DNA of 64,000 bases, from positions 62,001 to 126,000 of the forward strand of contig QXCR01000014.1 in assembly GCA_004380135.1 (NCBI GenBank), given 5' to 3'. Made by a program: the position numbers and the translations under genes. A model generated the notes under the pieces. That model did no database searches and was not told the origin of the DNA. It saw only the letters and a list, made by a program, of their open reading frames with translations. The stretch is from Stemphylium vesicarium. Taxonomy: Eukaryota > Ascomycota > Dothideomycetes > Pleosporales > Pleosporaceae. Position 1 is the first letter of the stretch, and each line of letters begins with the position of its first letter. Positions 11,887-23,139 of the stretch are shown piece by piece.

Positions 11887-12510
11887 GTAAAATGTGGGGT
11901 GATGGCGGGGCGCGCGCTTTGACGGCCCTTCAATCAGCGCGACATTAATCAGCGGCCAGCGGGAACTGTCGGTCGCGCTTGGAGCTTCTGTATCGCGGCC
12001 TCAACATGTTGCATGCGCCCGCGATGCATCGGGACGGGCAAGCATTGGGCTGGGAAGAGGTGCCTGCGCGACCGCTTGCGTCGCCGGGCCCTGTCGCTAT
12101 CAGCACACTGGTCATTGGCCGCTCTTCGGCCCTTATCTGGCCACTGCCGTTTAGCACCGCCAACCAACACCTTCATGGCTGCATGGGACAACGATAAAGC
12201 AAACTTTTGGTGCCATTCATACCGCTGATAGTGTAGTCGGGAGTCCTTCAGGGCATGATCCCGAGCAAAAAGAAAGTAAGCCTGATACGGCCGTGAAGGC
12301 CTCCAGCCCTAATCATAGATATCCAGAATGATCCCCCTCCAAGGCCTGTATGTGCCCGGCTGCCTGCATTTCCAGAACTTTTGATCAACCCCCAAACGCC
12401 TGCTGTAGTTGTCCAGGTGCTGCTGCATGCTCAAACTTTTCAGTCGCCGAATCCTATCCCAAACCCCCCACCCGGGAGCATACGCAGTATCTTAACTCAG
12501 CCAAACCACG
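11887..12510. other. Intergenic: promoter of the NirA-like gene, 3' flank of the SNF2 gene
   Basis: Both neighbours are on the minus strand. The part next to 11887 should hold the regulator's promoter. I see no clear TATA box, repeat or RNA gene. Confidence 0.5.
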
Positions 12511-15500
12511 CTAGAGCTCATTGGCGAAACCCTCGTCGTCGTGATCAGCTCTGAAGCCACCGCGCGGATCCGGGTTATCGACCATGATGAACGGCCTGCC
12601 CTCCGAGTCCTCCTCCAAATTGCCAAACAGCTTCATCAGCTTACGCATGTCCATCTTTTGCACGCGCGTGCCGTCATCGTCCATGACCTTGGCAATCTCC
12701 TTGTCCTTGCGTTGCTGCATGTTGATAAGGCGTTGGTCGATAGTATTCTTGACGCAGAGGCGGCTCATAAACGTCGCTTCTTCCTGACCGATGCGGAAGA
12801 CGCGACAGAAGGCTTGCTGCTCCGAGGCTGAGTTCCACCAGGGATCAATCATGATGACCTTGGACGCCATCGTCAGGTTGAGACCCAAGCCGCCACAGCG
12901 AAGTGATGCTAGCATGATCTTGGAGTTGGGATCCTCGGCGAACGTACTGATTGCTTTGTCGCGAGCCCCTAGGCTCATCTTGCCGTGATACTGCGTTTTT
13001 GGTCAGCGAACTTGAATACTTAGTGGAGGCTGGAGGCTACATGGCCCTTGAGAGACGGCACGCCGCGCACTCTTGGGCCCATGTAGTCGTCTCGCTGGCA
13101 TGTATCGCAGCTTACCTGCTCTGTCTTCCAGCCCTCCGCGGCGCATACGCGCGCGAGAATGCGAACCATGGCCAGAAACTGCGTGTAAACGATAATCTTG
13201 ACACGGGGGTTCTCCTTCAGCCAGTTCATGATCTGGGATTTGACAGCAATCGTCTTCGCCGAAGGTAGGACGTCGTTTCCAATCGCATCAAGCCAGTACT
13301 CGGGGATGTCCTCGCGCGCGACTCGACTGCGCTCACTCTCCTTCTTCTTCTTGTTCTTGGAGCGGGTGCCCTGAGCTGGCGCTTCTGGAGTGTCAAAGCC
13401 GTCGGGGTCGCATGGATGGGCGTACGTGGGTGTAATGCCACAGGTCATGCATGGCGCATACTCACCGCCTTGCTCAGCAGCATCAAGACAGGACTCAGTA
13501 TAACAGGGCTCGTTGCAGATCAGGTGACCACAGGAGGTGAGCAAAGCCTCCCGAGGGATCTTGTCACAGACGCTGCACTTGGCGTTCTGCTTGGCCTTCT
13601 TCCAGCTCTCTCCGGTCTTGAGACTGCTGAGGAAAGGCTTGAAGTTGAAATCTTTGCCGAAGTTCTTGCCCGCACCGAATCGACGAGCTGCCTCGTGGTC
13701 TTGTTCTTCTCCTTCAGCAGCGGCGTTCTCGTTCTCTTGCTCGTGCTCAGATACGTCCTCCTGTACTTGTTCCTGCTCTTGCTCTTGCCCCTGCTCGTTC
13801 TGCAGAGCTGCATCATACTCGGCTTCGTTGAAAACCTCTCCTCGAACCTTTGCAGCAGCCTTGGCCGCATTCTTGGCCGCCCTCTTAGCTGCCTTCTGGG
13901 CTTCCAGAGCGATGCGCTTCTTCTTCTCTTCAGCTGCGAGCTTGTCGAGCTGCTTGCGAATGGCAATGATGGTCTTTCCGCGCCGGGTGTTGCTATCGGC
14001 TGCTTGCTTGTCAACCACCTCCTTGATACGCTCAATGTCCTCGCGCTCCAGGAGGTCTCGTATGACAAATTGAAGCATCAGGATATGTCCCGAGAGCTGG
14101 CGGAGCCTGAGAAGCATCCTGAAAAGCATTAGTGGGTTTTTCCGTACCAAAAAAAGCAGCTTTGCTTACACCAACACATTGCTGTACGAGCTCTCAAGTG
14201 TTCCTTTCTTTGCCCACACATTGATGCGCTTGGTGAAGCGTGAATGAACAATATCGTAAATGCATCTCTCAACTGAGTTGAACTCGCACCAATATGTCGT
14301 CTGCTCGGCCGGAGGGAGTTTCAGAATGGGTGCCCCAAACATCTCGTCTGCGTGAGTACGTCGGATCATGAACTGCGATAGACGGACCAGGAGCCGCTCC
14401 GTGTTCTCGGTATCGCCGGTGTCACAGTAGTTGTGCTTGAAGATCTTGAAGCTGCCCGTATGTGGGACGCTGAGGAATTTGAAGTAAGCATAGAGCTCAG
14501 TCAAGCTGTTGAGTATGGGAGTGCCGCTCAAAGCCCACTTGTGACGCGCCATCAATGCTCGACAGGCGATCGAAGTGCGCGACGTGTGGTTCTTGATAGC
14601 TTGGGCCTCGTCAAGGACTATGCGCAAGAACATCATGCGGTGAAAATCGCCCCTCTGCTCATCATACACCTGTTTCCACCAGTCTATCTTTTGCTCCGCT
14701 GTCTGGCATTCGATCGGAGGTTCGTTCTTGGGGTAGGATTTCATGATCTCAGTGTAGCTGGTGAGAACGATGTCGTGGGCTCCTATCATCTCAATGGCGT
14801 CGCTCGAGTCAACACGTGTTCCAGCGCCGTAACGCATGATTCTCAATTTGATGTTGGTGTGTTGCTCAATCTCGCTCTTCCATTGGGTGAGGAGTGCGGG
14901 ACTGGCAACCAAGAGAGTGGTCTTAGGTCCGTTGGCATTCCTTGGTGGCTGGCCGTTCACAATGTTTGCTGTACACAATGAGTAAAAACCAGTCGGGTAT
15001 ACTTGTTCCACTTACCCAGCATCATGAGTGTCTTGCCAAGACCCATCTGATCGGCCATTAAACCACCTCTTGGTTCCTCTGCTCCATTCTCTCGCCGACG
15101 CATGAAGGCGGAGCCCATCACCTGGTAGGGCTTCAGGGAAGTTGACATTCCATTGAGCCGCCAGAGACCGTGATCTGCCCTCATACTGCCTCTGCCATCA
15201 AAGTCTTTTGTTGCAGAAAGCAAGGCCGCCATTTCGCCCCTTGCCTTCTTCTGTGCATCGTGTGGTACACTGGCGATGAGCTCCTTCAACGCGTCTGCCT
15301 TGACTCTTGATCTAAACGTCGGTGGTTCCGTTGCGTTCGCACCTGCCTGTTGGTGGAAGACGTTGGAATTGAAAAGAGAGGATGCTTGTTTGTACGCATT
15401 CTTGACCTCTTCTTTGTGCTTCTTGGAGCCTCTACCACCACTCTTAGGGGCTTTCTTCGGTGCAGCCTTTGCTTTGGGAACTTTGGCTATAGACTTAGCT

Positions 15501-16492
15501 CTCCCCTTGCCGCGGCCAGAAGGCGCGGAAGTCTGTGGCTCGTCATCGGCTGTTGCGCTCTTCCTCTTCTTTCGTGGAAGATCGTCCTGGGCCTCGAGCG
15601 CGACTCGCATGCTGTCGAGCTCTGCATCCCTCATCGACGTCATGTTGCCTGATTTGTTCGGCATGGTTCGGCGAGAGTTGTGCAAATTTGACGGGTCGGA
15701 TTCAAAAGGGTCGTCGGATTGGTCTTCTTGCACGTGGTTCTGATGGTTATGGAAGACGGGAAAAAGCCCCGGTTCATCTCCTCCGTCTTCTTGTTCTTTG
15801 GCAATATCACGGGCACGTTTCCTCTTCCTAGCTTCTTCGGCGCCTTTGATCTTCATCCATGCGACATCTTGCCTGAAACTCAGCTTGCCCCCGCCTCTCT
15901 CTTTGAGTTCATCATAGTGACGCTTCTGTAACTCGTACTCCTTGATCGCTTTCTTGTCTGCTTCATCTTCCTCATCAGTAACCGGTACTGCCATCGACGG
16001 GAGTGGGCGAGGTCTAACAGCCTCTAGGTATTCCTCGCTATTGGGGTCGGCATTGATTGTGTAGGTCGGAGCTTGTCTATTGGCCATGGCCTTCTGCTCT
16101 CGCTTTCTCTTTTGCATTTCGCGAATCCTGGCGAAGATAGCAGTATGAGGGAGAGTCGGCTGAGGCGGGGGCTGTATGGGAACAGCCATGTTGGTAGAGG
16201 GCTCTTGTTGATTGGGGGTGCGAGGTGAAGAGGGACTATGCTCAGGAATGAACAATGAAGAGGGATCTTCTTGTTCGTCTTGTTGCTCTGGAGCATCGGG
16301 CATGGTAGCTTCCATCGGCTCGATACTGTCATACACGACCATCTCTTGAGTTTGAGCACCGGCTTTTGTTACTTGCTCATGCTGAACTTGACCGTCGTCG
16401 TCATCCATAGGTTCATCGTCGAGACCAACAATTTCCGGCGCTTCATCTTGTGCTGTGACCATGCTATCGTCGGGCACATTGGTGTCAGCCAT
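12511..16492 (-). CDS. SNF2-family ATPase with embedded RING domain (Rad5/Rad16-like)
   Basis: DNA-dependent ATPase and probable ubiquitin or SUMO-pathway ligase. Exons are 16492-15016, 14968-14170, 14118-13116 and 12990-12511 (1252 aa). The N-terminal third is disordered and acidic, then K/R-rich. The ATPase core has Walker A in MADQMGLGKT (before intron 1), LLVASPALLTQW, a DEAQ box (LDEAQAIKN), WALSGTPILN and the helicase C motifs KIMLASLRCGGLGLNLTMA and VFRIGQEEATF. Between the two lobes lies a Lys/Ala coiled coil, a Gln/Glu-rich stretch and a RING-like finger (CSVCDKIPREALLTSCGHLIC, then CMTCG). That inserted RING is the hallmark of the Rad5/Rad16/Uls1 group. No HIRAN domain is evident, so it is not a plain Rad5. 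Exact orthology is open. Confidence 0.88.
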
Positions 16493-17344
16493 ATGGATTC
16501 AGCAGAGGCGGAGTGAGAAGATGGCGATCGCAAGCGCCTCGGTGGGCTCGTGTTGTGTTGTGTTGTGTGATGTAGTGTGGTGATGTGGGTTGTAATGGCT
16601 GTAGTAGTAGTAGTAGTGGTCAGTTGCTGGTGGAAGTAAGCTTGAAAGGCTACCAAATAGAGAAAGGTAGTGTGGTGTAGGAGGGATGGATTGGGAGCAG
16701 CGTGGGCAAGCTTATACAGCCAGCAGTGCATGTGCAAGGCTCGCAAGGTGAGAGAGGGTGAGAGAAAGATGCACACTTGCAAAGGTGTAAGATGTGGCGC
16801 ATGAGCACCTAGTTGTTGCAGGTCTGTAGAGGCGAGTGAGTGAGTGAGAGAGGACGCGCGTGCCTACGCCAACAAAACCTATGTTGATGGCATGCGGAGT
16901 ACGCTGAGTATCTCCTAGCACGCGTGAGACGTCTGCGATCGACGTCCATACTGAGCAATATAGTTGTCATGCCTTACTTGAAACAAGGTCCACGGGTGCC
17001 TGGAGAATGTTGGCTGACCTGCGAGATGATGGTTACAACTAGGACAACGAGACGTACTTTCGACCGCCTGACAACTACCGATTATGCTAAACTACAAAGC
17101 TTTCACACTACGAAAGAAGCGGCAACTTGTGGGCTTAAGCATTATTTCTTTGCATTGATGTCAACGAGGCATTGCCCCTCGAACAAGTTTGGGTATCGGA
17201 ACGATCTAAGAAAGAGACTGTAGTAGTCGCTGTGTGTACCCCGAATAAACAAACGAGACTCCTTGATCGTCTCCCTAAACCAAAATCCCGGCTAATATGT
17301 ACATGAAAGAAAGCAACAGGTTGAAATTATTCAATGAGTGAACT
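16493..17344. other. Intergenic: SNF2 gene promoter and VCX1 3' flank
   Basis: About 850 nt. Close to the SNF2 start it contains simple repeats: a GTTGT/GTGT-rich tract near 16545-16600 and six GTA units at 16601-16618. These lie in the probable 5' leader or promoter of the minus-strand gene, where they read as CA-rich and TAC repeats. No gene is seen. Confidence 0.55.
16601..16618. repeat. GTA triplet repeat (six units)
   Basis: A perfect (GTA)6 tract lies about 110 nt upstream of the SNF2-RING gene start, next to TG-rich sequence. Confidence 0.9.
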
Positions 17345-19212
17345 CTAACATTGGTTCTCCTGGAGTTCGGGGTAGAACCACGCAGCGAGAGCAATGATAA
17401 TATAACTAGCCATGAGTAGGACGCCTTCAAGCCAATCTGTGTTTTGTTAGCAAAGAACTGGAAATGCAAGATTTGGGTTGTGAACTTACGTGACTTTCCG
17501 TCTTGAATGAGGTAGTTGACGAGCAGAACCGAAACAAACAGGGTTGCGATCTGGAAGGTGTCGAAGTAAAGGGTCATGCAGTCCTTGCCCAAGATCCATC
17601 CGAGAATGACAATGAGAGGGAAGACAAGAAGCGCGATTTGCATACTGGATCCGACTGCGACACCGATGGAGAGGTCCATTTTGTCCTTGATAGCGACAGT
17701 GACGGCGGTGGCGTGCTCGGCTGCGTTACCGACGATAGGAAGCAGAATGAGACCGACGAAGGTGGTAGAAACGCCGCCCGTGGCAGTGAGACCATCGATA
17801 CTGGAGACCATGAATTCGGAGCAAAAGGCAACGAGGGTTGTGGAGATAGCGAGTGTGACAAGAGCACCAATAACGGAAAGCGATGGTGTCTCGAACTCAT
17901 CCTCGTCTTCCTCGTCTGAACCGTCGGGATGCTTGATCAGTGTCTTGAGGTTGACGCCGCCTCCAGATGCTGCGGCAGTGCCGGCGCCGATAGCTGCAAT
18001 ACCACGCGATGCGTCGCCTTCTTCCTTCTTGCCAGACTTGCGCTTGGGAACCTTTTGGCTGGGCTCGTTGTACATTGTGGCGTGAGTCTTTAGCTGGAAG
18101 CCGAGGTAGGCAGCGTAGACGAAGAGAAGGATGACCGCGGTGCCGTGGGACAATTCCTGGTTCCTGACTGCATCTGCAGCGCCGTTTTGTGCAACTGCGT
18201 CGTCTTCGGCGATGGTGTTGTGGAAAACGGTTGGGATAATCAGCGAAGCGATGCAAAGAGCGAGCAACGAAGCAGCCGTCTGAGCTACAGTCACGTTGAA
18301 GAACTGCTCCAGGCGGTTGATGCCTCCAAGGAAAAAAGACATGCCCAAGACAAGCAGCAAGTTGGAGAGCATACTGCCAATGAGCGAAGTCTTGACGATG
18401 GTGATCTCGTCCTTGAGCAGGGCTTGGACGGAGACAATGAGTTCGACAGCATTACCAAAAGTAGCGTTCAGTAATCCTCCAAGGGTTTCTCCGACGCGGA
18501 TGGCGAGCTCCTCGGTGGCATTGCTCAGCATGGCTGCAAGCGGGATGATGGCGATGAAGTTGATGATGAAAACGGGGACAGGGTCAAGACGGGCGTAGTA
18601 GACGGCGAAACCGACGGGCACCATGACGAGAAGGACATTGATCCAAGCACCTAGTAGAACGAATCGAATCTGCGCGCCAACTGGAATCTTCCTCTTGAAA
18701 GCTTTCTTCTTGCGTTCTTCCAAGGACAGTTCGTCAGCTTCAGGGTCGTCTACGTCCGCATCTTCTTGGTCCTCATGCTCTTTCCGGAATATGCCCTTGA
18801 ACTTGGCACGTCTAGTGGGACCAGCATTGCTCTCCTGGTTTGAGGGTGCGATGGTGCTGTCAGCCGATGCTTTGTGTGCGTCATTGGCATCGGGTGCGCT
18901 ATCCTCTTCGACTGAAGATTTTGGAACTGCCGTGGAGGCACTGGCATATCGTTGTGATGAGGTAGTGGGCTCTGTGTTGTGATGATCCGGCAATGCAAAC
19001 TCTTTCTCGGCTTCGAGATTCTCTAAGCGTCTCTGTTCCTCAATGGCTGGTGTTGCGTTTGCTTCCGACCGCGTCCTGTACATTCCATTTTCAACGTCTT
19101 GGTTCACATCGCGAGACTTTTGTCGGGCAAATGGATTGTAATTATTAGCACCATTGCCACTGTGTTGCGATGCGACGCGATGCGCCTGCCTTCGTACGGT
19201 ATCTAAATTCAT
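17345..19212 (-). CDS. VCX1: Vacuolar Ca2+/H+ exchanger
   Basis: CaCA-superfamily (CAX) antiporter that loads Ca2+ into the vacuole using the proton gradient. Exons are 19212-17490 and 17436-17345 (53-nt intron), 604 aa. The N-terminal 190 residues are hydrophilic and probably cytosolic and regulatory. About eleven membrane segments follow. The two hallmark alpha repeats are clear: LLNATFGNAVELIVSVQALL in the first half and LLPIVGNAAEHATAVTVAIK in the second. An acidic loop (DGSDEEDEDEFE) separates the halves. Splicing the last intron restores the expected end GKSHWLEGVLLMASYIII, whereas reading through the intron gives an unrelated tail. The last exon therefore matters for annotation. Confidence 0.93.
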
Positions 19213-21118
19213 GGCGTTAGTTCAGTTGTTGATCAAGTTGTTGTATGCACCAGAGAGGCCGAGATGGTCTCGATGATTCCGAGATGGGGCTCCACTTACG
19301 CATTGATCTACTTTGGCGGCGTCTGGGCCGTCTCCTTTAACCTAGCGGTAGGAAAACCTTTTACCCGAAAGACGCGTCCAGGTGCGACTCTCAAGGGGAT
19401 AGATTTAGTGAGTGCTCGGAATGGATTGTCTGTGGATCGGAACAGGTGGTCGGGGGGCCAAAACCGAAGGTTGCCGATGGGGCGGATTACTGCTTGGCTA
19501 AAGAGGCGCGCGGACTGTAGCACGTGTTGCTACTGTTCAAAATAGATTCAAAAATGCTCAGGGCGGAGATTCGCAGAGGTGTAGGTGACGTGTTTGCGCC
19601 GTGGATGAGAAGCCGGTGAAGGGAGAAAGGGAGAACGGGAGCAACGGGGGTAATTAAGAGCTGCCCTGATTAACGCGAGCATAGTGCACGCACATTGTCG
19701 CGTCAGTGGTGTGGCTAATGCCATAGGCACTGCACGAATGAACAGCCGGCAGCGGCTGCTTCAGCCACAGCTGGAGCTGGCGAGACTGAAAATCTAACGG
19801 TAGTGGTCGAGGCAGTGTTCGATAGCGCGGGCGAAACGCGCAGCACAAACGCAAATCATTGCATTCGGGTGTAATGTCGGCTTTCCCTGTCGCTCAATGA
19901 GAGACCAGATGCGCACAGTTCCGTCATCGTGTTCAAGCCTTCCAAGGACATCCTAAGCTGCCCTTGGCTGCGGCTTGAGCCAGCCGTCGGGCAGCACCTC
20001 GGTCTGGGCAATGACGGCTGGCCTTGAGCTTATGCACGGCGGCAACGCTTAATTGGTCCACCCTGAAACGCACGCATCGCGACACGCATCTACAGCCTCT
20101 AGTCTGGGGAAGCGGCCGGTGTTTTGAGAAACTTCCTTGTTTTCATGCTGGCAAAGGCTGTTATCCTGCCATGTGGCTTCGCATCACCCGGACACGACCT
20201 CGCGCTGCCTGTTTGACCCAGTGATCAGCAACAGCTGGCGCACTTGCTGGTCGTCCGACACTTGTACCCTTCTCACCGCTGCGGATACAAGATTTGACCT
20301 GCGCCCACCAAGCGGACGCGGCTTATTCTACGACTGGCTGGATTAGAGCGCGTCTGGAGTATTTACAGGCAGTGCTACAGAATCGGAACGAATCTTTGCC
20401 AGGAATTGGGGCTCCATATGTGTAAATCATTGCTGGGTTCAAACGTCGTACTGCGTATGCACGTACGCATCGCGCTGCGTATACACACAACCTCACGGAA
20501 AAATATATTCCCCATGCTCCCCGCCAGCTACTTGCTTATTCCCACATGCCTGCCCAACTAGGCAAGTCGCGGGCAAAGCCATAGATCACGGCGGGCACAA
20601 AGCAGCAAAATATGCCGGGCCGGCCTCGTAACATTGGTTGCGCAGACCGCCGAAAGGATGCCGCGCCTACGCACATGGCTTAGCACGGCAAGGCGACATC
20701 TAATTCGCCGTGGTCGCTGCGCACCCATCATTTACGTGAGATTAGAACCTTGATCTTTGCGCTGAGAGACGGTGGTGGGTTGTAACACATATTGTAGATC
20801 TCTCCAAAACGGTCCTGTGCAGTCATGGGAAGCTCATGCAGATATTCGCGCCATGACGTATGGGTCAAGTGGCAGTAAGAATTCTAGATTACCAGAACGC
20901 TGGATGAACTGTACCCCAATTCCCTGGGGTTAATTAACGCGTTGAGCCTGCCAGGTCAATACAATGAGTGCTTCCCTCCTCCACAACTAACAATGATATT
21001 CCTTCCTTCCTTCAAAACGCCATGCTTCCATCCTTTAGATTCCGATGCGCCAACTCTCCCAAAACCAAGGGCTTCGATTTTCTGTCAGATGAGACTCCAT
21101 GGATCCACCACTACTCGT
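19213..21118. other. Large gene-free stretch upstream of VCX1
   Basis: About 1.9 kb between the VCX1 start and the 3' end of the PMP3-like gene. Six-frame reading gives only short frames with no family resemblance. It contains one 10-bp perfect inverted repeat (listed separately). I see no tRNA-like B box that fits a whole cloverleaf and no transposon ends. Confidence 0.5.
19979..20022. repeat. 10-bp perfect inverted repeat
   Basis: gccagccgtc at 19979-19988 is the exact reverse complement of gacggctggc at 20013-20022, with a 24-nt loop. Both arms are followed or preceded by cttgagc. It could form a hairpin in DNA or RNA, or be a palindromic factor site; no gene is adjacent. Confidence 0.7.
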
Positions 21119-21714
21119 CTACTGGTCCTGCACCTTGTTGTCACCCTTGATAACATCTGCATACGTCGGGGGCGGGCCTTCGGGCTGATTTGAGCTTCCC
21201 TCGCCACCTTGAGGTGCTGGCGCTGTGGCAGCTGGCGCACTGCCCTTTCCAGCTTTGTGTCCCTGCGGCTGTACAAAGCTGTTTGCTACGCCACTCTGCT
21301 GTCCAGGAAACTGGCCGCTGCTCGGCTGAGTCGCCACAGTGCCATAGTTCGCAGGTCGACCAGCCGCTTGCTCGTGCGAGATGACATAGTATGTAGTCCT
21401 TCCGTCGTTGCGTCTCCCGTTCTCGCCATCGGGCACTTGCTGGTATGCATCGTATGGATCTGGGTTCTGAAGGATCACGTACCAGGCGTGAAGGAGGCCG
21501 GGAAGGAAGCCGAGACAGCAGAGGGCGAGGTTGATGAGGGAGTCGGCGCTGCAAAGACCTTTCTTGACCCAGACGCCTACAGGTGGGAACTGATTGACGT
21601 GTAAGTAGTTGAACACTGTGGGTCGCGCAGGAACAGTTGGTGCCTGCTTCGGCTGTGGGGGCGGGAACGTACCAGGACGCTGAGAAGCATCAGAAAGCAG
21701 TCGGAGCCACACAT
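21119..21714 (-). CDS. PMP3/SNA-family small membrane protein with PPxY tail
   Basis: Exons are 21714-21673 and 21589-21119 (83-nt intron), 170 aa. The spliced N-terminus MCGSDCFLMLLSVL joins FPPVGVWVKKGLCSADSLIN. That is the UPF0057 (PMP3) signature: a first membrane segment, a short loop, then LALCCLGFLPGLLHAWYVIL as the second. Plain Pmp3 proteins stop near residue 55. Here about 110 residues follow, rich in Gln, Ala, Gly and Pro, ending in EGPPPTYADVIKGD. PPTY is a PPxY motif of the type bound by WW domains of Rsp5/Nedd4 ligases. Yeast Sna3 and Sna4 have the same design and are sorted to the vacuole through Rsp5, so an SNA-like role is the best inference. Confidence 0.85.
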
Positions 21715-23139
21715 GATGACGGTTTCGAAATATCAAGGGGTGGAGCGGTAGATACAGGCGGCTGTTGACGCGATATTGTAGGTGTCGTGGTGGTGTGTAA
21801 GTGTCGCATGAGCCCAAGGTACGGAATCACTTGACCTAATGACGCACGTTGTGGCTTAGCTGTGGCGCGTGCTACCGAAACACAGCCACCGTCGGAACAG
21901 CACCAACGGTACAGCTCTACACCATCATCTAGTTCAGGTTCGCACATGACTTCAGGATAGCGTCTGGTTCAGATATGTTTTGGAACTTGTCAAGTAGTTG
22001 CATAATCGTTTCAATTAATCATTTCCTAATAACTTCTGCAAGTACGGGCACACCACGCTTCTGATGCATCAACCTTTCATCCGCCATGGACACATATTGG
22101 AATGCACAATCACTGCAAATGCTGGTCTGAGCAGATTTAGTCCTCAGGACAGACACTTGCGCAGGTGTTTCAGTGAGGATGTCAAATCATTCCTGCTTAC
22201 CTAATGTTTTAAGTGAGCAGCCGAGGTGCACATGCATTGGCGGCAAACGGCTGAAGACGCAGCCTCACGACATTGTGCTGGAATCGGTCACATATGATCG
22301 AATCACCAATGCATCAACTGTGGTACATGCCACTCAGAGCGGCTGTAAACACTGCCAGTGGCAAGAGCCTTTAACCACCGGCTTGTTGTTCATGAGAGTG
22401 CTTACTGTAATGAAATCAGTCATAACCGTCTTGACACCAAAATTCTTTTCGCTTGACTTTGACTGAAAGGTTCAGAAAGAAACATGAAGAGCAAAACAAA
22501 CAACCACAACGAGCGCGAGTGAATTTGGGATAGGTGCTCGACATGGTGTTGGGTAAACTGATTGCGCGACGAAAGGATACGGATTAAACCCCAAAGTGAT
22601 AGAGGCCCAGGTTGGCTGGGATAAATGAGATTAAATGTAGGTACTCGTGAAGATGATGTTGAAATAGGCAGGTTTGAAATGAAAAAGAAACGATGATGAA
22701 AAGATTACGAATCAACTTGTGGAACGAACATGAAGCGCTTAGCAACGCTCATTCCTGTAAACAATCCACTCCGCCGCACCTGTTTAAACAGCTTTTGAGC
22801 AAACAATAAGGTACCGAGCCAAGTGTCCGCGTTCTGGGAAATTGAAAGAAGTCTGTAAAGCAATAAATAATGATATGTGGATGTTCTTAACGGATGAGAC
22901 ATGGTAGAAAGAAAGTGCTCTCGTGGGTCATGAACGAGGCCTTGTTCGAAATGACAGAAAAGAAAATAATCTATGATAGTAAAAGGTGGTAGAATAGTCG
23001 GCTCAGTGTCTGGCGAATGCGAATGTTAGAGGGGGAAATGCAAGGCGGTGGGTTCCTGGCTGAGCGTTTAACGACGACTATAGGATGGGTAAGAATCCAC
23101 TAGACAGGAGAGAGATAGCTCATGTTGGTGTGACGGATC
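21715..23139. other. Intergenic: PMP3-like promoter and 3' flank of Pro/Gln-rich gene
   Basis: About 1.4 kb between two minus-strand genes. The 22.4-23.1 kb part is AT-richer and is probably the 3' UTR of the downstream gene. Short frames (for example near 22173-22466) are not convincing. I see no RNA gene or repeat. Confidence 0.5.

Noticed and set aside
13537..14073. Long plus-strand frames opposite the SNF2 gene (also 13416-14132)
   Set aside because: Mirror of the Lys/Ala/Glu-rich minus-strand coding sequence; Ser/Leu/Cys-rich product with no family resemblance.
20426..20446. tRNA B-box-like ggttcaaac
   Set aside because: No matching A box, acceptor stem or anticodon arm could be built around it.
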